DNA of 64,000 nucleotides from Actinobaculum sp. 313 (GTDB lineage: Bacteria > Actinomycetota > Actinomycetes > Actinomycetales > Actinomycetaceae), in assembly GCF_003073475.1 (NCBI RefSeq), contig NZ_CP029033.1, positions 992,001 through 1,056,000 on the forward strand, in the 5' to 3' direction. The notes beneath the pieces were generated by a model. That model had not been told where the DNA came from and searched no databases. It was given only the letters and a program-made list of their open reading frames with translations. This document shows positions 47,210 through 59,714 of the stretch, piece after piece. Made by a program: the position numbers and the translations under genes. Every line of letters starts with the position of its first letter. Within the stretch, counting starts at the first letter, position 1.

Positions 47210-50200
47210 GTAACGCCCGGCCCGAAGCGCTTCTCCCAATGCGCGCGTCGCGCCGAGCCACCGACCTATCCACGCCATTATTCGAAGTTTGTTCTACCGA
47301 GAACATCAGAAAGTTGATTATGTCCCCCGTTATTGATGAACTCCGCTCCTCCAGCCCGTGGGTCCTGCAGTTCGCAGGGCAGTCCTCGCCGTGGCGCCGG
47401 GAACTCAATGAGCTCCTGGAAGATCCGCGCGTATTGGCCTCGCTCACGGCATTGGACGTGCAAGCGGAAGAACTGCTTGCCCCCGTCCTGCCCGAGCTGA
47501 CCGTCATTGGTGCAGGCCGCCTCGACCTGCTCGGCCGCCGCGGTCCCGCCGCGAACACCAGCGCGGCTATCGCGTCGGTGCCGGGCGTGCTCTTGGCACA
47601 GTACGGCGCCTATCTTGATGTAGAGGACGCGCTGGCCGGGGCCGAGCCCACTGCTGTTATTGGACACTCGCAGGGGATCCTCGCCGCAGCGATGATCTCG
47701 TCCGAGAAGCCAGCCGGAGTTCTGGCACTGGCACGAATTATCGGTGCAGCGGCCACGCGGGTGACCCGTGAAGTTGGCGCTTCCCGCGTCGGCGAGACGA
47801 CGCCGATGCTCTCAATACGCGGTGTTCCGCGTCCGGTGCTTGCCGATATCCTCGCCGCGGAGGGCTTGGAGATCGCCATTGCAAACTCGCATACATCGGC
47901 GGTTGTCTCGGGTATTCCCGCCCGCTTGGCGGCACTGGTTGAAACCCTGGAACAGCGGGCGGCCGCGTCGCGTCAGGAGCGAGAGGCAAAGCGTACCGGT
48001 GGCGCGCCACTGGCACCCATTTGCGAGTTCCTCGACGTCGATACCCCATTCCACTCCCAGCTTCTTGCAGATGCCCTGCGAATTGCCGACGAGTGGATTT
48101 CGCGGTGCGATCTTGGCGTTGCAAATGCTCACGAGCTGGCCAGTGCGGTTCTGATCGACCCGCTCGCCTGGGATGACGAGGTCGCCGTTGCAGTGGCGAA
48201 ACTCGAGACGCCCGGCGGCGGCTACGTCATTGATTTGGGCCCCGGTTCTTTGCAGCGTCTGACCTTGGAGAACTTGGCGGGCAGCGGAGTGACATACGTG
48301 GATGCGGGCACCGCTCCGGCGCGCGACCAGCTGGTGCGGGAATGGCGCGTGCCACCACCACGCAGGACTGGTCCGATTACGCCCCGCAACTGCGCACGGT
48401 GGGAGGACGAAAGGTTCTCGACACTGCGTTCTCGCGGCTCACCGGCCGTTCGCCGGTAATGCTGGGCGGCATGACTCCGACCACTGTCGATCCCGAGATC
48501 GTGGCGGCCGCCGCCAATGCGGGGCACTGGGTGGAGCTGGCCGGTGGCGGCCAGTCCACCGAGGAGATTCTCACCTCGCATATCGCCGGGCTGAAGGAGC
48601 AACTGGAGCCCGGGCGGGCAGCGCAGTTCAACGCCATGTTCCTCGACCGCTACTTGTGGGATCTGCATTTCGGAGGGCGCCGACTCGTCTCACGCGAGCG
48701 TGCCGCGGGTGCCCCGCTGGACGGCGTCGTCATCTCCGCGGGCATTCCGGATCTCGACGAGGCGCTGGAACTCATCGCTCGTCTGCGTGGCGAGGGGTTC
48801 CCATACGTCGCTTTCAAACCGGGAACTGTTGCCCAAATTCGGCAGGTGGTGACCATCGCGAAAGAATGTGAGGGTATGCCGCTGCTCATGATGGTGGAAG
48901 ACGGACACGCCGGTGGTCACCACTCGTGGGAGGACCTCGATGACCTGCTGTTGGCGACTTATCGCGAGGTCCGTGATGCCGGAGTGGTGCTGGCTGTCGG
49001 CGGTGGACTGGGTGTTCCCGAGCGCGCCGCCGCCTACCTGACCGGCGAATGGTCGAAGGCACACGGCATGCGCCCCATGCCCGTGGACGCCGTCTTCATT
49101 GGCACGGCCGCCATGACCGCTCGCGAAGCGAAGACGAACCGGGATGTCAAGGAACTGTTGGTTTCCGTTCCCGGTGTACAGGAGTCCGATGGCGGCGGCT
49201 GGATCGCCTCTGGAGCCGTGCGCGGTGGAATGACCTCGGGTCTGTCGCAGCTACATGCGGACATCTATCAGGTTGAGAACTCGGCCTCTGTTGCCGGGCG
49301 CCTGCTGGTAGAGGTGGACGGCGACGCGGACGCCATCGCCGCGCGCCGCGACGAGATCATCGAGGCGCTTGACCGTACCGCCAAGCCCTACTTCGGTGAC
49401 CTGGAGGACATGACCTATGAGGATGTCTTGCGCCGTTACGTCAACCTCAGCTATCCGTGGACCGACGGTGCCCAGCTCACCCGGCTGTATGAGCTACTGC
49501 AGCGGACCGAGGCACGGCTCTGCCCACCCGATCACGGCCCGTGGGAGACGATGTTCCCCACGGAAGATTCGATCACGGAGCCGCACGCTGCCATTGACCG
49601 CCTTGTTGAGACCTTCCCAGCGGCCTCCAGCACCCGACTTGCGCCAAGTGACGCCGCCTGGTTCATTTCGCTGTGCCGCAAGTACCCGAAGCCGGTGCCC
49701 TTCGTGCCGGTGATCGGCACGGATGTCCTACAGTGGTGGGGCGGGGACTCACTGTGGCAGTCACAGGATCCTCGCTACACGGCCGATCAAGTGCGAATCA
49801 TTCCTGGCCCGGTGTCCGCCGCCGGAATCACCGGCGTGGACGAGCCGGTGGCCGATATTCTCGCCCGCTATGAGGATGCCGCTGTTGCACGCGTGACCGG
49901 TGAGGCTCCCGAGGCGTTCTCACGGCTCGCCCAAACTCGCGACGAGTATCTGCGCACCGTGCCCAACCTCATGTGGCACGGGCATCTCACTGCCAATCCA
50001 GCTGTTGCCATCGCGCAGGCGGAGATTCATGACACTCCTGCGGGACTCGAACTGTATCTGCCGCTAGACACCATGTGGGAGGGGACCGGTGCCAACCAGC
50101 ACGTCGTCGACCATATGCGTATTCCACTGATCATGCCGGATTCGGTTGCCGACGGCGGAGTACCGGTGGTGGACGAGTCTCGCCTGGAAGGAGCGATGCG

Positions 50201-53200
50201 CGAACTGTTGGCGGCCATGGCCGGAGTGGGCTCCCAAACCATCGGCGGAACGCCGATCAGCGAGTTCCCGGCGATTGACGAGAACGGTGAGGCCCATTTC
50301 AGCTTCGCCGTGAATCCGTCGATCAGCAGCCTGCACGCAGGAGTAACGGCACCGGGAAGCCAAACCAGCGTTCCCTCGGCACTGCTAGGCTCCTGCTGGC
50401 CAACCATCTACGCCGCAATTGGTTCCGGACAGGCCGGCGGTTACCCTGTGATCGAAGGACTTCTCAACGCTGTTCACCTGGATCACTCCGAGCTGCTTCA
50501 CGTCAGCCTGGACGAGATCTACGCCGCAGGCGAGCTCACCGCGCACTCCCGTTGCTCGGATATAGCCGAGTCGGCCTCCGGGCGCGTTGTCACCATTTCG
50601 ACGCGTGTCACCACGGCCACGGGTGAGACCGTTCTGGAGTTCACTGATCGTTTCGCCATGCGCGGGCGGGCCACAACCACGAACCAGCCCGCAGACCCGG
50701 CGCCACGCGGCGGAATTGAGCGTGACGTGGTGGATACGCCGCGGTCACTGCTCTCGCGTACCCGTGTGACCGCCCCGACCGACATGACGGCATTCGCCAT
50801 TGTCTCCGGCGATTTCAACCCGATTCACACCTCTGCACGAGCCGCCCGCGTGGCGGGAATGGATGCCCCGCTGGTGCATGGCATGTGGCTCTGCGCGGCC
50901 GCCCAGCACGCCGTTGCCAGCGTGGATGTCGGTGCCATCACCGGGTGGACCTACCGCATGTACGGCATGGTGGCGCTCAACGACGAGGTGGAGATCTCGG
51001 TGGAGCGCGTCGGGCGTCTGCGCGAAGGAGGCCTCGCACTAGAGGTGACCTGCCGCATCGATGGTGAAATCGTCTCTCAGGCCAGCGCCTCTGTTGCCGC
51101 CCCACTAACCGCCTACGTGTTCCCTGGTCAGGGCATTCAGGCGCAGGGAATGACATTGGATGAGCGCGCCGCCTCTCCCGCCGCGCGTGACGTGTGGGAA
51201 CGCGCAGATGCGCATACGCGCAAGGCGCTCGGTTTCTCCATCCTGGCGGTTGTTCGCGACAATCCGCGCGAACTGACCGCCCAGGGCACCGTGTATCGCC
51301 ACCCCGATGGTGTACTGAATCTGACCCAGTTCACCCAGGTCGCGCTGGCCACGGTTGCCTTCGCACAGACGGCACGCCTGGCGGAACAAGGGGCGCTGGT
51401 TTCGGGCGCCTATTTCGCCGGGCATTCCCTGGGCGAATACAACGCCTTGTCCGCCTATGCCGGAATCTTCACCCTGGAGAATGTGCTGGAGATCGTGTTC
51501 CACCGCGGTTCCACCATGCACCACCTCGTACCGCGCGACGCGGAGGGGCGCTCCAACTATCGCCTCGGCGCACTTCGCCCCAACCAGTTCGGTGTGGGCG
51601 ACGACGGCGTCGTCGATTACGTCGCCTCTGTATCCGAAGCCACCGGGGAATTCCTCGAAGTAGTGAACTTCAACCTGGCCGGCCAGCAGTATTCGGTGGC
51701 GGGAACCGTTGCCGGGCTAGAGGCTCTCGCCAAGGATGCGGGGGAGCGTGCTCGTGCCGCCGGTGGCAAGCGTCCCTTCATGCTGGTCCCCGGCATTGAC
51801 GTGCCGTTCCATTCCTCGGTGCTGCGCGTCGGCGTGCCCGATTTCCGTAACCTCCTGGAACGGTTGCTGCCGCAGCAGATCAACCTGAACGTGTTGGTGG
51901 GGCGGTACATTCCGAATCTCGTGGCGCGGCCGTTTGAGCTGAGCCGTGATTTCACGGCCGCCATGCTGCAGGTGGTTCCATCGGATACTGTGCGCGAATT
52001 ACACGAGCATTTCGACGAGCGCATGACAGACCCGATGGAGGTCGGCCGCACGCTACTTATTGAATTGCTCGCCTGGCAGTTCGCCTCTCCGGTTCGCTGG
52101 ATCGAAACGCAGGATCTGCTGCTGGATTCCGGCGTGGACGAGATCGTTGAGGTCGGCCTGGCGGCATCACCCACGTTGGCGAACCTTGCTGCGCGAACAC
52201 TCGCTCTGCCCGAGCATGCGGGCGCTTCCGCCACAGTTCTCAACGTGCAGCGTGACTCGAAGAGGGTACTGCGCGAGGACGTGACGGCTCCGGTTGTGGA
52301 TGAAGCCGCACCGGTAACCGAGGCGGATGCCGCCCCGAGCGAACCGGTGGCCGAGTCCGCTGAGACGACGGCGAGTACCGCGCCGGCGGCGGCGGTTTCT
52401 GTGGCCTCCCCGGCCGCTGCTCCGGCGGCAGGACCGGCGGCGGACCTGCCTTTCACTGCCGCCGACGGACTGCGGATTCTCCTCGCGCAGCAGACGAAGT
52501 TGCGGCTGGACCAAATGACCGATGCGGACAGTGTCGAGACGCTGACGAACGGCGTTTCCTCCAAGCGCAACCAGGTACTAATGGATCTGACGGCCGAATT
52601 CGAGCTCGCCGCGCTCGATGGGGCGGCGGAGGCGCCGCTCGCTACGCTGTCCACCCAGGTGGATGCACAGGCGCATGGCTACAAGCCCTTCGGTCCGGTG
52701 CTCAGCGAGGCGATCGGAAGCCGCCTGCGTTCTCTCGCCGGTGGCAGCGGTGCAAAGCCTGGCCGCATCACGGAGCGGATCGAGAACGTGTGGCAGCTCG
52801 GCTCCGGATGGGTGGCGCACGTCAGTGCCGCTTTGCTACTCGGCACACGAGACGGCAAGTCGCTGCGTGGCGGCGACTTGGCGAACCTTGACAACACCGC
52901 TCCCGCGAACACCGGAGAGCTGGAGGCATTGATCGATGCCGCCGTCGCCGAGGTTGCTGCGGAGCATGGCGTAACCGTGGCTATTCCCAGTGCGGGCGGT
53001 GCCAGCGGCGCCGTCGTCGACTCTGCCGCGTTGGATGCCTTCTCGGAGCAGATCACCGGCGTTCTAGCCGATACTGCACGCGATCTTCTTGATCGTCTCG
53101 GGCAGGCACCCGCCGCGGTGCAGGAAGCCACGGACGATTCCGGCGCACTGCGCGACGCCATCGAGGCCGAACTCGGCAGCGGCTGGGAGGCATTTGTCAC

Positions 53201-56200
53201 CCCCGCCTTCGAAGCGGCACGAGCCGTCCGTCTGGCCGACCGATGGGCCACTGCCCGCGAGGACGTGGCACGTATTGTCGCGGGGCAGGATGTCACGGCG
53301 AACTTCGTAGGCGTCGGCGAGGAAGTCGCCCGGCAGGCGCGCTGGCAGGCACGGCGGCACCCCGAACTGGCTGATCGGCTGGAAGAAATTGCCGACCAGG
53401 CGGTTTCCACCGAGGCGGGAGCCTTCTCCGGGCAGATCGCCGTCGTCACCGGAATGACCGCGAATTCAATTGCCGGAGGCGTGGTCGCCGGGCTTCTTGC
53501 CGGTGGGGCGACAGTAGTGGCCACGGCCTCCCGAATCGATACCGCCCGCCTCACCTTCGCGAAGGAACTGTACCGCAGCAGCGCTCGCGGCGACGCCGAG
53601 CTGTGGCTCGTACCGGCCAATCTGGCCAGCTTCCGTGATATTGATGCGCTGGTCCAGTGGATCGGTAACGAGCAGCGGGAGACGGTGGGCGCCACCTCCA
53701 AGCTGGTCAAGCCCGCTTTCGTGCCCGATATGCTCTTCCCCTTCGCTGCCCCGCCGGTACGCGGCATGCTGACCGACGCCGGGCCAGAGGCGGAGAATCA
53801 GGCCCGTGTGCTGCTATGGGGGGTGGAGCGTCTGCTCGGCGCGCTGTCTGCTCTCAGCGTGGACACGAACCTCGAGCACCGGCTTCATGTGGTGCTTCCC
53901 GGATCCCCCAACCGCGGTACCTTCGGCGGAGACGGTGCCTATGGCGAGGTGAAAGCGGCATTCGACGCCATTATGAACAAGTGGCAAACGGAGCCGTGGG
54001 GCCGTAACACGTCACTGGCACGGGCCGTTATCGGTTGGGTGCGCAGCACCGGGCTGATGGGGCACAATGATCCGCTTGTCGCGGCCGTTGAGGCCGCCGG
54101 TGTCCACACCTGGAGCACCACGGAGATCGCGCAGAAGCTACTCGAACTGTGCACGCTGCAGGCACGCGCGGAGGCGGCCGCTGCGCCCATCGAGGCCGAT
54201 CTGACCGGCGGCCTGGATAAGGTCGACCTACGCGAGCTGCGCGCGGCGGCGCAACCCGAGCTTTCAGCAGAGGAACTGGCCCCTGCGCCGACCATTGGCG
54301 CGCTACCGGCGCCCGCCGATCCACGCCTGGCAAGTTATGATCCAGCCGACTGGGAGGCCGTGACGGCCCGTCCGGAAGACATGGTGGTGGTTGTCGGTGT
54401 TGGCGAGGTGGGACCGTGGGGTTCCTCGCGCACCCGTTTGGAGGCGGAGCTTGGCATCCGCTCCGACGGCGACGTTGACTTGACCGCTGCCGGAGTACTG
54501 GAACTGGCGTGGATGATGAGCCTGCTGACCTGGCACGAGACTCCGCAGCCGGGCTGGTACGACACGAATGACACACTGGTGGACGAGGCCGATATCTGGG
54601 ACCGTTATCGCGACGAAGTCGTGGCGCGGTGCGGTGTTCGAGCTTTTGTCGACGACGGCCCGCTGGCCGATCTCGGCATGGTCGACATTGCTCCGGTGCA
54701 TCTCAGCTCGGATGTCACCTTCCCGGTGGCCGATGAGGCGCAGGCGCGTGCCCACGTCCAGGCCGATCCGGATTTCACCTCCTGCAGCGAGCAGGACGGT
54801 GAATGGCTGGTGACCCGCCGCGCCGGCGCGCTGACATACGTGCCGCGCCGCACAACCCTCAGTCGCAACGTCGGTGGCCAGTTCCCGACCGGCTTCGATC
54901 CCTCGCATTGGGGATTCCCGGCATCCATGACGGAGTCCATGGATCGCATGGCAGTATGGAACATGCTCACAACAGTGGATGCCTTCATCGGGGCCGGATT
55001 CTCCCCGGCGGAGCTACTGGCGGCGATTCACCCGGCAGAGGTGGCCAACACACAGGGAACGGGCTTCGGTGGCATGACCTCCATGCGCCAGCTGTACGTT
55101 GACCGTTTTATCGGTAACGAATATCCACAGGATATTTTGCAGGAGACGTTGCCAAATGTGGTGGCGGCGCATACCATGCAAAGCTTCGTCGGCGGATACG
55201 GATCGATGATTCATCCGGTCGGCGCATGCGCAACTGCGGCTGTTTCCGTGGAAGAAGGATTCGACAAGATCGTTGCCGGCAAGGCCACCTTCGTGGTGGC
55301 GGGTGCCATTGACGATTTGCAGGTGGAATCCCTGGTCGGCTTCGGCTCGATGAATGCCACCGCAGAATCCGCCGCCATGAAGGCGAAGGGGATCCCGGAT
55401 CGTTTCTTCTCCCGTGCGGGAGATCTGCGCCGTGGAGGATTCGTGGAATCGCAGGGCGGAGGCACTGTGCTGCTTGCTCGTGGTGACCTCGCCCGCGACC
55501 TCGGATTGCCGGTGCTTGGAGTTGTCGGTTTCATCCACTCCTACGCCGATGGCATCAACACGTCCATCCCTGCCCCCGGCCTAGGAGCACTGGCAGCCGG
55601 ACGTGGTGGCACCAACTCGCCCTTGGTACGTAGCCTGGCACCGCTCGGAGTCGGTGCGGACGATATTGCGGTGGTGTCCAAGCATGACACCTCCACCAAT
55701 GCGAACGACCCGAACGAGGCGGAACTGCATGCCAACCTGGCGCGCGCCATCGGACGCAGCGAGGGCAACCCGTTGTACGTCATTTCGCAGAAGACCCTCA
55801 CAGGTCATTCGAAGGGTGGTGCGGCGCTCTTCCAGATGTCAGGACTCATGCAGTTGTTCGTGAACGGTGTGATTCCGGCCAACAAGGCACTGGACTGCCT
55901 GGATCCGGCTTTCGCCGACGACGACTTCCTCGTCTGGTTGCGCGAGCCGCTGCGAGTGGGAACCGTGAAGGCGTCGCTGCTGACATCGCTTGGATTCGGG
56001 CATGTCTCCGCCTTGATGGCGCTGGTACATCCCGGTGCGTTCCAGCGCGCCGTTGAACGTAGCGACGGTGAGGAAGCAGCTGCGTCGTGGCGCGATAGGG
56101 CGGAGAATCGCCTGGCTGCCGGAGCACGGCAACTTGCGGCCGGCATGATCGGGCATGCACCGCTCTTCACGGAAGTGGATGGTCGCCGCTTCAGCGACGA

Positions 56201-56273
56201 CGATGCCCACGCCGAGGAGATAGCCATGCTTCTGGATGAGAACGCGCGCTTGAGCGAGGACGGGCGGTACTGA
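47206..56273 (+). CDS. fas: Type I fatty acid synthase, one-base frameshift near the 5' third
   Basis: A multidomain synthase of about 3022 residues once two frames are joined. The first frame (47206-48340) is the acetyl transferase domain: FAGQSSPWRRELNELL and GHSQGILAAA (Ser155). At 48335-48355 one base is lost; the second frame (open from 48342) continues with DWSDYAPQL and LTGRSPVMLGGMTPTTVDP of the enoyl reductase. Numbering from 48342: MaoC-like dehydratase about 790-870 (GDFNPIHTS), malonyl/palmitoyl transferase about 920-1250 (GHSLGEYNAL, Ser1029), carrier domain with NGVSSKRNQ (Ser1406), ketoreductase about 1690-1950 (VVTGMTANSIAGG), ketosynthase about 2040-2600 (GACATAAVS, Cys2296). 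The phosphopantetheinyl transferase domain is absent; acpS follows instead. The start overlaps accD by GTGA. Confidence 0.92.
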
Positions 56274-56275
56274 GG

Positions 56276-56698
56276 ATGATCCTCGGTACCGGGGTCGATG
56301 TCGTCGACATCGCCTCCTTCGCCGCGCAGCTCGCCGAGCCGGGCACGCGCTTTGAGAAGGTCTTCACCGCCAGAGAACGGCGGGCGGCGCACGAACGCGC
56401 CGCCCGCCGCGGCGGCTCCGAGGGAGCTGTGGCCGAGCATCTTGCTGCACGATGGGCGGCGAAGGAGGCCTTTGTCAAGGCCTGGTCGGCGGCACTGTAT
56501 GGCAGTGCGCCGCCTCTGCCGGAGACGGTGTGGTCGCAGATTGAAGTGGTCGGCGACCAGTGGGACCGCCCCGGCCTGCGCTTGTACGGCGCTGTGGAGG
56601 AGAAATTCGCGGCGCTGGGGGAGACCCGCCTGCACCTCTCGCTGTCCCACGATGGCCCGGTGGCGGTGGCCTTCGTCGTCGTCGACGGGAGCGCGTAG
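56276..56698 (+). CDS. acpS: Holo-[acyl-carrier-protein] synthase
   Basis: A 140-residue AcpS-type phosphopantetheinyl transferase that activates the carrier domain of the FAS encoded just upstream (2-bp gap). MILGTGVDVVDIASFAAQL gives the Mg-binding GVDVVD and LAARWAAKEAFVKAW the conserved WAAKEAxxKA helix. HLSLSHDGPVAVAFVVV is the C-terminal strand. Position directly after fas is the normal arrangement where FAS-I lacks its own transferase domain. It closes the operon. Confidence 0.92.
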   Translation: MILGTGVDVVDIASFAAQLAEPGTRFEKVFTARERRAAHERAARRGGSEGAVAEHLAARWAAKEAFVKAWSAALYGSAPPLPETVWSQIEVVGDQWDRPGLRLYGAVEEKFAALGETRLHLSLSHDGPVAVAFVVVDGSA

Positions 56699-57000
56699 TC
56701 CGAAAACCCTCGGTGCGGGATTAGACGAGCGGGCTGCCTGGCTGATTCACAGAGGAGCCGAAGTGGCCATGGCGTGGGGCCTCGCTGGGCGGTAGCGGAC
56801 GATGGAGCTCGGGGGAGAGTCCGGCCCAGAGCGTGAAGCCGAGAGTGTGGAGCCCGGTATCCCGCCAGTTGAACGCCGCCGAGTCCGCTCAATGCCTGCG
56901 GTACTCTGGTCATGCCGCGATTGCCGGAAGTTTAGCGACCCGGGCCGGGGCGGCGTGACGTTTTCCCGGTCGGGCCGGGTTCATCCAAGCAGGAGGAGTA
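56699..57000. other. glyA upstream region
   Basis: About 300 bp with no gene. A GC-rich stretch at about 56940-56985 (CCCGGGCCGGGG ... CCCGGTCGGGCCGGG) can fold near the AGGAGGAG ribosome-binding site. I could not match it to a known riboswitch. Confidence 0.4.
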
Positions 57001-58305
57001 ATGTCCCAATCATCCCAGTTCAACGCGCCGATTGCAGCAGTCGATCCCGATGTAGCAGCCATTCTCGACGCCGAGCTCGAGCGGCAGCGCGCCTATCTGG
57101 AGATGATCGCATCGGAGAATTTCGTGCCACGCGCGGTGTTGCAGGCACAGGGATCGGTGCTGACGAACAAGTACGCGGAAGGTTATCCGGGCCGCCGTTA
57201 TTACGGGGGTTGCGAGGAAGTTGATCGAGTCGAAGCACTGGCCATTGAGCGCGCAAGATCGTTGTTCAATGCCGAATATGCCAATGTGCAGCCGCATTCC
57301 GGTGCCCAGGCCAACGCCGCCGTCTATCATGCTCTGGTCCGCGCCGGGGATACCATCATGGGTCTCGAACTCTCCCACGGCGGCCACCTCACCCACGGCA
57401 TGAAGGTTAATTTCTCCGGCCGGAATTACAACGTTGCCGCTTACGGTGTTGATCCGCAGACCTACCGTATTGACATGGACCAGGTGCGGCAGCAGGCGCT
57501 TCAAGAGCGCCCGAAGCTGATAATCGCCGGTTGGTCCGCGTATCCGCGGCATATCGACTTCGCGGCCTTCCGGGAAATCGCGGATGAAGTCGGAGCCTAC
57601 CTGTGGACGGATATGGCACATTTCGCCGGCCTGGTGGCTGCTGGATTGCACCCGAGCCCTGTTCCGTATTCGGACGTCGTCTCGACAACGATCCACAAGA
57701 CCATCGGTGGTCCGCGTTCGGGCATGCTGCTCTCGCGCGACGCCGACGCCCTGGGCAAGAAGCTGAACTCGGCAGTCTTCCCGGGGCAGCAGGGCGGGCC
57801 GCTGATGCATGTGATTGCGGCGAAAGCCGTGGCACTGAAACTGGCGGCCGGTGAGGAGTTTAAGCAAACTCAGCAACGGACCCTCGAAGGAGCGCAAATT
57901 CTGGCGCAGCGCTTGTTGGCGCGGGACGTGAGCGATGCCGGTATCACCCTTGTCACCGCCGGAACCGATGTCCACCTCGTGTTGGTGGACCTACGCAATG
58001 CGGCGATGGATGGAAAGCAGGCGGAGGACCTCTTACACGACGTGGGAATCACGGTCAACCGCAATACCGTTCCGTGGGATCCCCGCCCGGCCTCGGTATC
58101 CTCGGGACTGCGTATCGGCACCCCCGCGCTGGCCACACGCGGCTTCGGCGCGGAGGAGTTTGCAGAGGTGGCGGATATTATCGCGACCGCGCTTGCCGCA
58201 GGCCCGGCGGCCGATGTTGATGCGTTGCGCAACCGGGTCCGGCGCCTCACCGACGCCTTCCCGCTGTACCCCGGGCTGGACCAGACCGGTGCGGGTGCCC
58301 GGTGA
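57001..58305 (+). CDS. glyA: Serine hydroxymethyltransferase
   Basis: A 434-residue PLP enzyme converting serine and tetrahydrofolate to glycine and methylene-[42 protein letters not shown] and [16 protein letters not shown] are N-terminal signatures; [19 protein letters not shown] precedes the PLP motif [14 protein letters not shown] with Lys233. LGIR-type [13 protein letters not shown] is the C-terminal block. AGGAGGAGTA precedes the ATG. The last four bases (GTGA) overlap folD, so the two folate enzymes are co-translated. Confidence 0.95.
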   Translation: MSQSSQFNAPIAAVDPDVAAILDAELERQRAYLEMIASENFVPRAVLQAQGSVLTNKYAEGYPGRRYYGGCEEVDRVEALAIERARSLFNAEYANVQPHSGAQANAAVYHALVRAGDTIMGLELSHGGHLTHGMKVNFSGRNYNVAAYGVDPQTYRIDMDQVRQQALQERPKLIIAGWSAYPRHIDFAAFREIADEVGAYLWTDMAHFAGLVAAGLHPSPVPYSDVVSTTIHKTIGGPRSGMLLSRDADALGKKLNSAVFPGQQGGPLMHVIAAKAVALKLAAGEEFKQTQQRTLEGAQILAQRLLARDVSDAGITLVTAGTDVHLVLVDLRNAAMDGKQAEDLLHDVGITVNRNTVPWDPRPASVSSGLRIGTPALATRGFGAEEFAEVADIIATALAAGPAADVDALRNRVRRLTDAFPLYPGLDQTGAGAR

Positions 58306-59192
58306 GTGCCCAGATCCTTGACGGACGAGCTCTCGCCGCCGTCATAAAAGACGAATTACGCGGCAGGGTGGCGGAGTTGGCGAGGCTTGGGATCACTCCC
58401 GGCCTGGGCACGGTGCTGGTGGGGGAGGACCCGGGGTCGGTCTCCTACGTCGCTGGAAAGCACCGGGACTGCCAGGAGATCGGGATCGCGTCATTGCGGG
58501 AGGACCTTCCCGCGAGCGCGAGTCCGGCGGACGTTTCCCGCGCGATCGACCGTCTCAATGCAGATCCCGCGTGCACCGGATATATTGTCCAGTTGCCGCT
58601 GCCGGATGGGCTGCCCACCCGGCCTCTGATCGAACGCATTGCGCCGGAAAAAGATGCGGATGGTTTGCATCCCACGAATCTGGGACGGCTGGTTCTGGGG
58701 ACTGGTGGTGCCATCGCATCGCCGTTGCCTTGCACTCCGATAGGCATTGTGGAGCTCTTGGCGCGCAATGGGGTTGAGGTCTCGGGCAAGCGAGTATGCG
58801 TGCTCGGGCGCGGCATCACCGTCGGGCGCACCATCGGGCTACTGCTGACCCGGCGTGGGGTGGATGCCACGGTAACGCTGTGCCATACGCGTACTGCCGA
58901 TATCGCAGCGGAAGCACGTCGAGCCGATGTCGTGATTGCGGCGATGGGGCAGGCACATACGGTCAAACCGGACTGGGTCAAACCGGGCGCCGTAGTGGTG
59001 GATGTCGGCGTATCGCGCGTGTACGATCCGCAGCGGAAGCGCTACCGGATTCGCGGCGATGTTGACCCGGCGGTGGCCGATGTTGCGGGATGGATTTCTC
59101 CCAACCCCGGCGGGGTGGGGCCGATGACCCGCGTCATGTTGCTCTCCAATGTGGTCGCGATTGCCGAGCAACACGCTGGTTTGAGCTTCTGA
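58302..59192 (+). CDS. folD: Methylene-THF dehydrogenase / methenyl-THF cyclohydrolase
   Basis: A 296-residue bifunctional enzyme that turns methylene-THF from GlyA into 10-formyl-THF for PurN and Pur[21 protein letters not shown] contains the catalytic Tyr and Lys; [13 protein letters not shown] is the folate-site signature; [20 protein letters not shown] leads to the NADP loop [31 protein letters not shown] is the C-terminal signature. The GTG start overlaps the glyA stop. Confidence 0.95.
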   Translation: MSAQILDGRALAAVIKDELRGRVAELARLGITPGLGTVLVGEDPGSVSYVAGKHRDCQEIGIASLREDLPASASPADVSRAIDRLNADPACTGYIVQLPLPDGLPTRPLIERIAPEKDADGLHPTNLGRLVLGTGGAIASPLPCTPIGIVELLARNGVEVSGKRVCVLGRGITVGRTIGLLLTRRGVDATVTLCHTRTADIAAEARRADVVIAAMGQAHTVKPDWVKPGAVVVDVGVSRVYDPQRKRYRIRGDVDPAVADVAGWISPNPGGVGPMTRVMLLSNVVAIAEQHAGLSF

Positions 59193-59388
59193 GCCGGAAC
59201 GAGCCTCTGAATGTACTCGTGCGGGCGACGTGCGCCGGTGATACGAGTAGTGAAGCGGCGCACTGCCAGGTGGAACCTGTCCGCGGCCGGAAGCCTGCTA
59301 CTGAGCTGAATGCCTGCTGTCGGCCCAGACTCCGGCCTCGGGTCGTGTAGCTATTCGGCGACTATGGATCTGCTCCTAGTTTCTCGCT

Positions 59389-59430
59389 AGACTCCGGTTT
59401 TCTCGCGGAGTCGTGCGAGTAACCCGGAGT
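59389..59430. repeat. Dispersed intergenic hairpin element, copy 3
   Basis: GACTCCGGTTTTCTCGCGGA at about 59390, then AACCCGGAGT (59421-59430). Outer ACTCCGG and CCGGAGT pair, and the inner TCTCGCGGA matches the loop side of copies 1 and 2. It lies 200 bp after folD. Confidence 0.6.
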
Positions 59431-59551
59431 ACATCGGTAGTGGACGTGGAGAATGTAAGTGTCTGCGCGGTATGGTGCGTGCCCCCGAGGTGGAAACAAT
59501 ATGGAGCCGGGTGTCGCAAGTCCGTCCCGTGCCACAAGGATGATTCTTACC

Positions 59552-59652
59552 GGGCTGACCGAGGCAATGCCCCGGCTGAAGTCCATCTGCCCGCAAAAGC
59601 GCCGTCGGTTCCCAGCGGGCCGACCGAGGCCATACCCCAGCTGAAGTCCATC
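59552..59652. repeat. 36-bp imperfect direct repeat, 65-bp period
   Basis: GGGCTGACCGAGGCAATGCC then CCGGCTGAAGTCCATC (59552-59587) recurs with a few substitutions at 59617-59652. The intervening 29 bp differ. No gene is seen. Confidence 0.7.
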
Positions 59653-59701
59653 CCGGGCCACAGCGAGGAGCCATTGAGAGGCGGTTGCCGCCTGTAGGCA
59701 T

Positions 59702-59707
59702 TAGGCT
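59702..59707 (+). promoter_or_regulatory. Candidate -10 box of xth
   Basis: TAGGCT lies 7 bases before the xth ATG and there is no Shine-Dalgarno sequence, which fits a leaderless transcript. Confidence 0.5.
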
Positions 59708-59714
59708 GGGACGC

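Larger units (their letters stand above)
59193..59701. other. Intergenic region between folD and xth
   Basis: About 510 bp, no gene recognised. It carries copy 3 of the dispersed hairpin element and a 36-bp imperfect direct repeat, both listed separately. Confidence 0.5.

Noticed and set aside
52679..53767. 362-codon reverse-strand frame within fas
   Set aside because: Antisense to the carrier and ketoreductase regions of fas; the composition is Ser/Ala/Arg-rich as expected of a mirror frame.
56699..57000. Glycine or tetrahydrofolate riboswitch before glyA
   Set aside because: Short GGGGGAGAG-like and GC-rich hairpin segments were seen, but the conserved cores of these riboswitch classes could not be found in order.
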